Assembly (NCBI RefSeq): GCF_009708215.1
Contig: NZ_CP046175.1
Span: 5,394,001-5,458,000 of the forward strand
DNA from: Occultella kanbiaonis
Lineage (GTDB): Bacteria; Actinomycetota; Actinomycetes; Actinomycetales; Beutenbergiaceae
Length of the DNA: 64,000 nucleotides
Direction of reading: 5' to 3'
This document shows, piece by piece, positions 31,164 to 38,582 of the stretch (its first letter is position 1; every line of letters starts with the position of its first letter). The position numbers and the translations under genes were made by a program. Under the pieces are notes generated by a model. It saw nothing but the letters and a program-made list of their open reading frames with translations. It searched no databases and was not told where the DNA came from.

Positions 31164-32558
31164 TCAGCCCAGCGCGGTGAGGGTCAGGGTCGAGGTGTAG
31201 GCCCCGGCCGGGGTGTTCGCGGGGGCGAGCAGCGCGAGCTGCGCATCCACCGTGACCGTGCCGAGCGCGTGACCCGCCGACGCGGAGACGAGAGTCTGGG
31301 TGCTACCCAGACCCGGGTTGCCCGCCGCCACCGGAGCCCCGGGCTGCACGCCCGCGAGCTCACCGGTCAGCGCCGGGGTCCAGCCGAGGGCGCCACCGGC
31401 GAAGGTGTTCGACCCGGAGCTGAACGCACCGGCCACACCCGAGATCGAGAACTGCTGGCCGCCCTCGCGGGTGTCCTCGATCGCGATCGAGTGCAGGTTG
31501 CCGTTGGCTGCGAAGCCACTCGCGTTCGCGGTGGCGGTACCGAGGTTCACGGCGCCGCTGCCCTGGATGGTCCAGGAGAACACACCCGGCTCGGGCTCAC
31601 TCGGCTCGGGCACGATCACCTCGATCGGCACGTCGCCGTCGCCGGGCTCGCCCGGCTCACCCTCGTCGTCCACGGTCCAGGCCACGGAGACCGGCGCGGC
31701 CGGCTTCTTCGGGTCGGCGGCACCACCCGAGGAGTACCAGTAGGAGGACTGACCGGTCGCGTACTGGAAGGTCACGTACGACTGCGGGAACGATCCCCAG
31801 TTCGCGCCCGTCCGGACCTGCGGGCTGACGCCGCCGCCCGGGTCCACCTCGACGCCCAGGTACTCCGGCGTCGCAGTGAAGCCGTCCGCGTCGACACTCA
31901 GCCCGGTGAACGTGGCCAGCTCGATCACCGCAGGCGTGAGCTCCTCCCACAGGGTCGGGTCCTCCATCGAGGCTCCCCAGCCCGACCCGGTGCCGGTGAG
32001 GGTGCCAGTACCGTCCGCGGCCACCGTGAGGGTGGGGTCGCTGACGGTCCAGTAGGTCAGGCCACCGTAGAAGACCACGGTGTAGTCACCGTCCCACGAG
32101 ATCTCCGCGGTGCCGGCCTCGGTATCCACGGTGCCGGTGCCGGCGGACAGGACCACCTGGTTTCCGGTGGTGCTGCGGGCGCCGGTGCCCACGGCTGCGC
32201 CGCTGGCGTTCTGGCACTTGGTGGACCAGGTGGGCTGGGCCCAACCGCCGTCGGCGGTCGGCTTCTCGATCGCCACGTTGCCGACCTCGGTCTGGTAGAA
32301 GCCGTCGGCCTCGGTCCAGACCCGGCTGCTGCCGGCGTTGCCGGCGGCCCCGGCGACGAGGAAGTTGCAGCCACCGAAGTAGGCGCCGCCGCCGGCCTCC
32401 TCGCTCATGGCCCAGCGCAGGGTGACGTCGTCGACCTCGGTCGCTGCGGCCTGGGCGGGCGCCGCGATCGCGATGCCCGCCGAGAGTGCGACTGCCAGGG
32501 CCCCCAGCCCTGCCAGGACGCGGCGGCCGGACGATCCTGCCGCGGATGTGCTGTGCAT
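31164..32558 (-). CDS. Secreted HtaA heme-binding-domain protein with WxL-like C-terminus
   Basis: 464 residues. Signal peptide ends near APAQAAATE (about residue 38). The HtaA domain (about 42-275) has TLRWAMSEEAGGGAYFGGCNF, YTVVFYGGLTYW and WGSFPQSYVTF. An acidic Glu/Pro linker (about 290-325) leads to a C-terminal beta domain with ALGWTPALTG and YTSTLTLTALG, which looks like a WxL cell-wall-binding domain. HtaA domains of Corynebacterium take heme from hemoglobin. There is no membrane anchor, so the WxL-like part may hold it on the wall. Two DtxR/IdeR-like boxes lie upstream; AGAGAGG precedes the ATG. Confidence 0.82.
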   Translation of the reverse strand: MHSTSAAGSSGRRVLAGLGALAVALSAGIAIAAPAQAAATEVDDVTLRWAMSEEAGGGAYFGGCNFLVAGAAGNAGSSRVWTEADGFYQTEVGNVAIEKPTADGGWAQPTWSTKCQNASGAAVGTGARSTTGNQVVLSAGTGTVDTEAGTAEISWDGDYTVVFYGGLTYWTVSDPTLTVAADGTGTLTGTGSGWGASMEDPTLWEELTPAVIELATFTGLSVDADGFTATPEYLGVEVDPGGGVSPQVRTGANWGSFPQSYVTFQYATGQSSYWYSSGGAADPKKPAAPVSVAWTVDDEGEPGEPGDGDVPIEVIVPEPSEPEPGVFSWTIQGSGAVNLGTATANASGFAANGNLHSIAIEDTREGGQQFSISGVAGAFSSGSNTFAGGALGWTPALTGELAGVQPGAPVAAGNPGLGSTQTLVSASAGHALGTVTVDAQLALLAPANTPAGAYTSTLTLTALG

Positions 32559-32598
32559 GTGATGCCTCTCTTGTTGTGAGGGGGAAGAACCTGTCAAT

Positions 32599-32617
32599 TC
32601 AGGCGAGCCTTACCTTA
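32599..32617. promoter_or_regulatory. DtxR/IdeR-like iron box 1 (HtaA-WxL-like gene)
   Basis: AGGCGAGCCTTACCTTA matches the iron-box consensus at about 14 of 19 positions. It lies about 40 bases upstream of the ATG at 32558. Confidence 0.55.
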
Positions 32618-32618
32618 C

Positions 32619-32637
32619 TTAGGTTTGCCTTACCAAT
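32619..32637. promoter_or_regulatory. DtxR/IdeR-like iron box 2 (HtaA-WxL-like gene)
   Basis: TTAGGTTTGCCTTACCAAT matches the consensus TTAGGTTAGCCTAACCTAA at 15 of 19 positions, immediately next to box 1. Iron-loaded DtxR/IdeR would repress the gene. Confidence 0.7.
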
Positions 32638-32683
32638 CCAGGGCTTCTCACTCCGCGGTCACTCGGCGACCCGCCAGACGACG

Positions 32684-32711
32684 CCGTGGCTCATCTGGAG
32701 ATGAGCCACGG
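32684..32711 (-). terminator. Terminator hairpin overlapping the htaA stop codon
   Basis: A perfect 11-bp stem (CCGTGGCTCAT with ATGAGCCACGG) and a 6-nt loop. The htaA stop codon lies within it, so it forms at the very end of the heme operon transcript. Confidence 0.6.
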
Positions 32712-33971
32712 CAGGATGAGCCAGCCCTTGCGGAACCCGACCAGAGCTGCCCCCGAGAGCGCGAACACGCCGGACAGGGCCCACGCGAGCTGCTCGGCTG
32801 GGTCCATGCCGGGCAGTGCCCCGACGTCCGGAATGAGGCCGGTGGACGGCAGCAGCGTGTCCGGAGCGAGCGCTGCCGTGCTGACGAACGGCGAATCGGT
32901 CACCAGCGGCGCCACGGCAGTCGGCGCGACCCTCGACGGGGTTCGACCTCCGCCGGATCCCCCGCTGCCGTTGCCGCCCGCAGCGCCCGTGCCACTCCCG
33001 CCGCCGAACCCTGGCCCGATGCCGCTCGGGGGCTCGACCAGCACGGGCGGGGGCACCATGACCGGGTGCTGGGCGTCGTAGGACACGTAGACGGTGGTGG
33101 CCGGCTTCGCTCGGTCGCGCAGCCCCCCGGAGGAGTACCAGTACGAGCCCTGCCCGGTCTGGAACTGAAAATCGATGAAGGGCTGCGGGAACGAGCCCCA
33201 GGCGTCACCGGTGCGCACCTGCGCGGTGGCACCGCCCGGCACGTTCACGGTCACCCCCGAGTAGGCGGGCAGTGCGGCGAACCCGGTCTCGGCATCCAGG
33301 TCGACGGCGCCGAGGTTCGCGAGCACGATCTGGCGCTCCGGCAGCGGGACCCACTTCGAGGTGTCCTCCATCGAGGCACCGAACCCACCCGCGGTGGCGG
33401 TCAGCGTGCCGATGCCGTCGACGACAGTGAGCACGGGGTCGGACGCCCACCAGTACGTCATGCCGCCGTAGTAGGCGACCGTGAAGGACCCCTCCCAGCG
33501 GACGGTCGCCGTGCCCTCATCCGGGTCCATCTCGCCCGTGCCGCCGTCGATCACCACCTGCTGGCCGCTCGAGTTGAACCCGGAGGAGCTGAGCCGGTTA
33601 CCCGCCGGGTCCAGGCATCGCTCGTCCCAGGTGGCCTCCCGGTAGCTGGTGCCCGCTCCGGACCCGACGGGGCGCTCGATCGTGACGTTCCCGTCCGACG
33701 AGTGGTAGTGCGGGTTGCCGTTGACCCACACGTGCGAGCTCCCGGCGTCCCCGGCGATCCCCGCCGAGAGGAAGTTGCATCCGCCGAAGAACGCTCCGCT
33801 GCCGGTCTCGTCGTTGAGCCCCCAACGCAGCTGCGCGTCGCTGAGGGTCACCGGACCGCCGGCGCCGGGGATGGTCACGGTGACGTTCACGTCGTCAGCG
33901 TGCGCGGGAGGCACCGCCGAGAACGCGAGCGCGGCGGCCAGGGCGAGGGCCCCGAGGATGCGCCGACTCAT
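32691..33971 (-). CDS. HtaA-domain secreted heme-binding protein
   Basis: 426 residues. Signal peptide (MSRRILGALALAAALAFSAVPPAHA), one HtaA domain (about 40-290: QLRWGLNDETGSGAFFGGCNF, YYGGMTYWWASDP, WGSFPQPFIDF), a Gly/Ser-rich linker (about 310-345), then a C-terminal helix (AEQLAWALSGVFALSGAALVGFRKGW) that may anchor it. LPSTG appears about 45 residues before the end but is not followed by the usual sortase tail. Start overlaps the upstream stop as ATGA. It is the last gene of the five-gene heme operon. Confidence 0.87.
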   Translation of the reverse strand: MSRRILGALALAAALAFSAVPPAHADDVNVTVTIPGAGGPVTLSDAQLRWGLNDETGSGAFFGGCNFLSAGIAGDAGSSHVWVNGNPHYHSSDGNVTIERPVGSGAGTSYREATWDERCLDPAGNRLSSSGFNSSGQQVVIDGGTGEMDPDEGTATVRWEGSFTVAYYGGMTYWWASDPVLTVVDGIGTLTATAGGFGASMEDTSKWVPLPERQIVLANLGAVDLDAETGFAALPAYSGVTVNVPGGATAQVRTGDAWGSFPQPFIDFQFQTGQGSYWYSSGGLRDRAKPATTVYVSYDAQHPVMVPPPVLVEPPSGIGPGFGGGSGTGAAGGNGSGGSGGGRTPSRVAPTAVAPLVTDSPFVSTAALAPDTLLPSTGLIPDVGALPGMDPAEQLAWALSGVFALSGAALVGFRKGWLILPWLISR

Positions 33972-35332
33972 ACTCCCACCTCACGACGGGTCGTCCGGCG
34001 TACCGGGGGCAGCACGGCCGTGTCGTCGACCGGGCCGGCCGCGCCGGTGCGCTCCGGCCCGCCTGCGCCGGTGCGCTCCGGCCCGCCTGCGCCACCGGCG
34101 ACGGGCGACCACGGCACCGGCACGTCACTGCCCGAACGGGCCGCGGAACCCGCTGTTGTCGCTTCGGCAGCGGAAGCCGCTGTAGTCGCTTCTGCCGCGG
34201 CGCGCTTCCTGCGCCGTCGTCGCACCAGCGCCGCGATCAGCGAGGACAGGATCAGTACCAGCAGCACCGCCCCGACGATCACGGCCGCGAGGAACGCCCA
34301 GGACAGTCCCGGCTGCTCCTGCGTGAGCGGTGCGGCAGCGTCGGGATCGGGCATGACGGTCAGCGTGATCTCCGGCGCCTGCCCGGACCCGGCGCCGGAC
34401 ATGCGCAGCACATGGGTGCCGAGCCGGATGTCCGCGGGCAGTGCCAGCGTCCCGGCGACCTCCCCGAACTGGCCTGCGGTGAAGGGACCGGCCGCGGCCA
34501 GCCCACCGGCGAGGGTCACCAGTACCTGCTCTCCCGGCGTGAAGCCCTGCCCGGTGAAGCCGACCACCCGGCCCTGCACGACCGCCGTCTGATCCACCCC
34601 GATCGTGGCTGGACCGGTGGTGACCGGGGTCTCCTCGGAGCCCCCGGCCGGGGTCTCGGCGTCTGTGGCCCCGGCGCCGGTCGCCTCCGGTTCGGTCGCC
34701 GCGTCGGTGCCGCTCGTGCCGCTCGAGCCCGCGGAACCCGCGGTGTCGATGAAGGTCACGGGCGTGAACGACTCGCTGTTCGCGTTGACCACGCCGTGCG
34801 CGCCGACGGTGATGATGCCGCAGCTGACCTCCCGGCAGTCCACGCTCGCGGCATTGCCCTCGCGGTCCTGGGCGGTGAAGGTGGGGCCCGGGATGACCAT
34901 TGAGAGCGAGAAGGTGCCGTCGGCGGCGAGCAGGCCGCCGTTCGCCGCGGAGGCGGTGCTGGAGCCGGGGAACGAGACGAAACGCTGGTAGCCGTTGTTG
35001 TCCAGCGCCTCGGTGTCCGGCACGTACAGGTAGGTGTCACCCGTGTGTCCCCCCGCGCTGGGACGCCAGGACCCGCCACCGGGGTCCGTGACCCACCCGA
35101 ACAGCACGTAGATGCCGCCGAAGCCGTTCTGGATCGACTGGAACCCGGACCCGGTCACCGAGATCGTGGTGGGCTCGGTCAACGACACCTGGGCCCCGCC
35201 GAGGTCACTGTCGACGGTGACGCCACCGGCCGCGGCCGCGGGGGTGGCGGTCAGCACGGACGCCGCGCACAGTGCGACCGCCGCTGCGGTCGCGGCGAGC
35301 GCCGTGCGCCACCGGTCGGCCGTTGCGTTCAT
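33968..35332 (-). CDS. Surface protein of the heme-uptake operon, membrane-anchored
   Basis: 454 residues. Signal peptide to about residue 35 (ATPAAAAGG), then a beta-rich domain (GGVTVDSDLGGAQVSL, GFGGIYVLFGWV, DCREVSCGIITVGAHGVVNANSESF) with a Cys pair. An Ala/Thr/Glu-rich linker and a second Ig-like region (QGRVVGFTGQGFTPGEQV) follow. Then a membrane helix (LSWAFLAAVIVGAVLLVLILSSLIAALV) and a basic cytoplasmic tail with a doubled GGPERTGAGGPERTG unit. Overlaps hmuV and htaA genes by ATGA. It probably works beside HtaA in passing heme to HmuT, as HtaB/HtaC-like proteins do in corynebacteria; family not identified. Confidence 0.75.
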   Translation of the reverse strand: MNATADRWRTALAATAAAVALCAASVLTATPAAAAGGVTVDSDLGGAQVSLTEPTTISVTGSGFQSIQNGFGGIYVLFGWVTDPGGGSWRPSAGGHTGDTYLYVPDTEALDNNGYQRFVSFPGSSTASAANGGLLAADGTFSLSMVIPGPTFTAQDREGNAASVDCREVSCGIITVGAHGVVNANSESFTPVTFIDTAGSAGSSGTSGTDAATEPEATGAGATDAETPAGGSEETPVTTGPATIGVDQTAVVQGRVVGFTGQGFTPGEQVLVTLAGGLAAAGPFTAGQFGEVAGTLALPADIRLGTHVLRMSGAGSGQAPEITLTVMPDPDAAAPLTQEQPGLSWAFLAAVIVGAVLLVLILSSLIAALVRRRRRKRAAAEATTAASAAEATTAGSAARSGSDVPVPWSPVAGGAGGPERTGAGGPERTGAAGPVDDTAVLPPVRRTTRREVGV

Positions 35333-36186
35333 GACTCCTCCTTCTGTGGGCTGCGCCGATCGCGCAGCGGGAGTACCACGAGCGCGCCGGAGTCCTCGTG
35401 CTCCACGACTGCGATCGGGTACCGATAGACCTCGGTCAGTAGGTCCGCGGTGAGCACGGCTCGCGGGGGCCCGTCAGCGCGGACCCGTCCGTCCGCGAGC
35501 AACACGATCCGGTCCGCGTAGGCGGCGGCGAGGGTGAGGTCGTGCAGCACGACGACCACGCCCACCCCGGCAGCGGCTCGTTCGCGGACCTCGGCGAGCA
35601 GGCGCTCCTGGTGCCGGATGTCCAGGGCCGCGGTGGGTTCGTCGAGCATCAGCACGGCCGTCTCCTGCCCGACGGCGCGGGCGAAGGCCGTGCGGGCCTT
35701 CTCACCGCCGGACAGGGTCGGGAACAGGCGCCCGGCCAGGTGCTCGACCTCGCTGGTTCGCAGGGCATCCGCGACGACGGCGTCGTCGTCGTCGGCGAAC
35801 CGCGTGCCCCGCCACGGCGCCCGGCCCATCCGGACGACGTCCTCGGCGCGGAACGCGAACGAGAGCCGGGCTTCCTGGACCTGCACGGCGCGGGCCCGGG
35901 CACGCTCGGCCACGGGCACGGCGCTCAGGTCGTACTCGCCGAGCAGCACTCGGCCCTGCTCGGGGTCGAGGTCGCCCGCGAGCGCCGCGAGCAGGGTGGA
36001 TTTGCCCGCGCCGTTGGGGCCCACCAGGGCGACGACCTCGCCGGCGTGCACCCGCAGGTCCACGTCGACCAGCACCGGCTGCCCGCCCAGGTGCAGGCTG
36101 AGGCCTTCGCAGCCGATCAGCGCCGGCCTGGGCTCGGGGTCGTCCCACGGGTGGACCGCGCTCGGCGCCCGCACCGCCTGGCTCAT
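35329..36186 (-). CDS. hmuV: Heme ABC transporter ATP-binding protein
   Basis: 285 residues. Walker A GPNGAGKST, signature LSGGEKARTAFARA (shifted from the usual LSGGEQQR), Walker B VLMLDEPTAALD, and switch His in VLHDLTLAAAYAD. RMGRAPW is typical of the FecE/HmuV group. The last part (TEVYRYPIAVVEHEDSGALVVLP) is also HmuV-like. It powers heme import through HmuU. ATG overlaps the hmuU stop (ATGA). Confidence 0.93.
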   Translation of the reverse strand: MSQAVRAPSAVHPWDDPEPRPALIGCEGLSLHLGGQPVLVDVDLRVHAGEVVALVGPNGAGKSTLLAALAGDLDPEQGRVLLGEYDLSAVPVAERARARAVQVQEARLSFAFRAEDVVRMGRAPWRGTRFADDDDAVVADALRTSEVEHLAGRLFPTLSGGEKARTAFARAVGQETAVLMLDEPTAALDIRHQERLLAEVRERAAAGVGVVVVLHDLTLAAAYADRIVLLADGRVRADGPPRAVLTADLLTEVYRYPIAVVEHEDSGALVVLPLRDRRSPQKEES

Positions 36187-37379
36187 GACCAGCCCCCCGC
36201 GCCGCGCCGGGTCCGGCGGATCAGGTAGAAGAAGAACGGGCCGCCGACTAGGGCGGTGAGCATGCCGATCGGCAGGTCCGCGTAGGGCACCACGGTGCGG
36301 GCGGCGAGGTCCGCGGCGAGCAGCAGGACCGCACCACCGAGCGCGCTGGCGGGCAGCAGCACGGCGTGCCCGGGGCCGACGAGCATTCGGATCAGGTGCG
36401 GCACCACGAGCCCGACGAACGCGATCACGCCGCAGAACGCCACGGCGGCACTGGTCAGGACGGCGACTCCGACGATGACTACGATCCGGAGCCGCTCGAC
36501 GTCCACGCCGAGGTGCCGGGCGGGCCGCTCGCCGAGCGCGAGCAGGTCGAGCCGGCGCGCGAACAACCCGGCGGCGGCGACCCCCAGCACGATCACCGGC
36601 GCCGCGACCAGCACGTGCTCCCACCGGGTGCCGTTCAGGCTACCGAGCTGCCAGAACACGATCTCCTCGCGTGCCGAGGTGTCCCCGAGGAAGGTCAGGA
36701 ACGCGATGATCGCCCCTGCCACGGCGTTGACGGCCACCCCGGTCAGGACCAGGGTGACGACCTCGGTGCGCCCCTCCTGTCGCGCGGTCGAGTAGGCGAC
36801 CGCGGTCGTGATCAGCCCGCCGATGAAGGCAGCCACCACGGCGGTCCAGGTGCCCAGGGTGTTCACGCCGAGCACGATGACGGTGCAGGCGCCGACCGCC
36901 GCACCGGAGGAGACCCCGATCACACCGGGCTCGGCGAGCGGGTTGCCGAATACACCCTGCATGAGCACGCCCCCGGTGGCCAGCGCGGCCCCGACCATGG
37001 CGGCGAGGAGCAGCCTGGGCATCCGGACCGCCCAGAGCGCGGACTCCGCGTTCGGGTGCGCGGGCCCGGGCAGCACGCCAAGGCCCAGCCGGTTCAGGAT
37101 CGAGCCGAGCACCTCGGCCGGCGTGATCCCCATCTGCCCGAGGCCGACGGACAGGATCAGCAGGACCCCCAGCGCAACGGTGAGCGAGACGAAGAGCACC
37201 ACCACCCGGCCGGCCCGGGACGGCGCGTGCGCCACGGAGGTCCGCCCCGGCGCACCGCCGGCGTCGCCGAGGTCGCCGGCTGAGCCGACCGCGACTGGGT
37301 CGCCATGGTCCGTCCGTGCCCCACCGGCCGGGTCTGGCGGCGCCGGGCGGCTCAGCCGCACGGGGGTGTAGGCAGTCAC
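36183..37379 (-). CDS. hmuU: Heme ABC transporter permease (FecCD family)
   Basis: 398 residues. A Pro/Gly-rich N-terminal tail of about 60 residues precedes nine to ten membrane helices. FecCD motifs are clear: RMPRLLLAAMVGAALATGGVLMQGVFGNPLAEPGVIGVSSGAA and FVGLVVPHLIRMLVGPGH. The GTG start overlaps hmuT's stop as GTGA. The long polar N-terminus is unusual for the family and could be cut short if translation starts later. Confidence 0.93.
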   Translation of the reverse strand: MTAYTPVRLSRPAPPDPAGGARTDHGDPVAVGSAGDLGDAGGAPGRTSVAHAPSRAGRVVVLFVSLTVALGVLLILSVGLGQMGITPAEVLGSILNRLGLGVLPGPAHPNAESALWAVRMPRLLLAAMVGAALATGGVLMQGVFGNPLAEPGVIGVSSGAAVGACTVIVLGVNTLGTWTAVVAAFIGGLITTAVAYSTARQEGRTEVVTLVLTGVAVNAVAGAIIAFLTFLGDTSAREEIVFWQLGSLNGTRWEHVLVAAPVIVLGVAAAGLFARRLDLLALGERPARHLGVDVERLRIVVIVGVAVLTSAAVAFCGVIAFVGLVVPHLIRMLVGPGHAVLLPASALGGAVLLLAADLAARTVVPYADLPIGMLTALVGGPFFFYLIRRTRRGAGGWS

Positions 37380-38515
37380 CGGTTCGCCTCGGGTGCGTAG
37401 ATCGCGACCGCCAGCGCGTCGAGCACGTCGGCGGTGTTCGGCCCGAAGGACAGGATCTGGCTGTCGTCCATGTCCACGACGCGCCGGTTCTCCCCGGCCG
37501 GGGTGTAGGCGAGCGCTGGCACGGCCTCGAGCAGCCCGTCCACGCCGTCGACGGACTCCAGGCCCTTGCTCATGACCAGGACGAGGTCCGGCTGTGCGGC
37601 GATCAGTCCCTCGTCGGTGAGCGGTCGCATGCCGTCCCACCCGATCTCGGTGGCCACGTCCACCCCGCCGAGGGCGGTGATCAGGGAGTCGGTCCCTGAC
37701 CCGGTGCCGAACAGGTAGTAGATCCCGGACTGGCCGCGGACGTACAGGAACGCGATCCGCAGGCGCTGCCCCTCGGGCGGCGCCACGGCGGCGATCTGCG
37801 CGACGGTGGCCTCGATGTCGGCGGTGGCGCGGGCCGCGAGCTCTGCGCCCTCGGCGCTCAGGCCGACGGCGTCCGCCACCTGCTGGATGAGCGGTCCGAC
37901 GCCCTCGAGGCTGCGGTGTGAGTCCACCACCACGACGGGTATTCCGGCGTCCCGCATCTGCAGGACCACGTCCCAGGGTCCCAGGCTGGTGTCGGTGATG
38001 ATCAAGGTCGGCGCGAGGTCGAGGATCGACTCGGCGTTCAGCTCGTGCCCGTTGGCGGTCACCAGGGGCCGGTCGGCGATCTCGGGGTACGCCGACGAGG
38101 TGTCCCGGCCGACCAGGTTCTCCCCCAGGCCGAGCTCGAAGACGGTGCGGGAGGTCGACCCGTAGATGTCCAGCGCGAGGATCCGGCTGACGTCCGTCAC
38201 GGTCACCCCGGTGCCCTGGGCGTCGGTGAGCGTGACCGGGAGCACCGGTTGCGGATCCGCCGCGATCGGCACGATCGCGGAGTCGGCGAGGACCGCCGAG
38301 CTCGGCCCGACGTACGCCCCCGGGTCCGTGAGCGGCTCCACCTCGGCCAGCCGCGCGCCGCCGTCGGGCGCTCCTCCGGCGCCGCCGGCACTACCGGAGC
38401 ACGCTGCGACCAGCGCGAGCACCGCGAGCAGTGCCGCGAGGATCCGCGCGGGACCGAGACCCTTGCTGCTACCCGGCTGCCGCGCTGACGGCACCACCGA
38501 TCGACGTGACCGCAC
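37376..38515 (-). CDS. hmuT: Heme-binding lipoprotein (ABC transporter substrate-binding protein)
   Basis: 379 residues. Lipobox LVAAC with Cys near residue 39, then the class III binding protein fold: RILALDIYGSTSRTVFELGLGENLVGRDTSSAYPEIAD, and DLAPTLIITDTSLGP. Heme ligands (His/Tyr) are plausible in ANGHELNAES and YYLFGTG but cannot be proved. First gene of the operon; GTG start with GGGAGG 6 nt upstream. Two iron boxes lie in front, so it is expressed under iron starvation. Confidence 0.92.
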   Translation of the reverse strand: MRSRRSVVPSARQPGSSKGLGPARILAALLAVLALVAACSGSAGGAGGAPDGGARLAEVEPLTDPGAYVGPSSAVLADSAIVPIAADPQPVLPVTLTDAQGTGVTVTDVSRILALDIYGSTSRTVFELGLGENLVGRDTSSAYPEIADRPLVTANGHELNAESILDLAPTLIITDTSLGPWDVVLQMRDAGIPVVVVDSHRSLEGVGPLIQQVADAVGLSAEGAELAARATADIEATVAQIAAVAPPEGQRLRIAFLYVRGQSGIYYLFGTGSGTDSLITALGGVDVATEIGWDGMRPLTDEGLIAAQPDLVLVMSKGLESVDGVDGLLEAVPALAYTPAGENRRVVDMDDSQILSFGPNTADVLDALAVAIYAPEANR

Positions 38516-38533
38516 GGGCCCACCTCCCTGTTC

Positions 38534-38552
38534 TCAGGAGAGGCTAACCTAA
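38534..38552. promoter_or_regulatory. DtxR/IdeR-like iron box 1 of the heme operon
   Basis: AGGCTAACCTAA forms the right half of a 19-mer matching the consensus at 15 positions. About 20 bases upstream of the hmuT GTG. Confidence 0.65.
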
Positions 38553-38553
38553 A

Positions 38554-38572
38554 CTAGGCAAGGCTTGCCTAA
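38554..38572. promoter_or_regulatory. DtxR/IdeR-like iron box 2 of the heme operon
   Basis: TAGGCAAG-G-CTTGCCTA is a perfect 17-bp palindrome of the iron-box type, next to box 1. Paired boxes 20 bp apart fit two repressor dimers on opposite faces. Confidence 0.75.
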
Positions 38573-38582
38573 TCGTCGCGGT

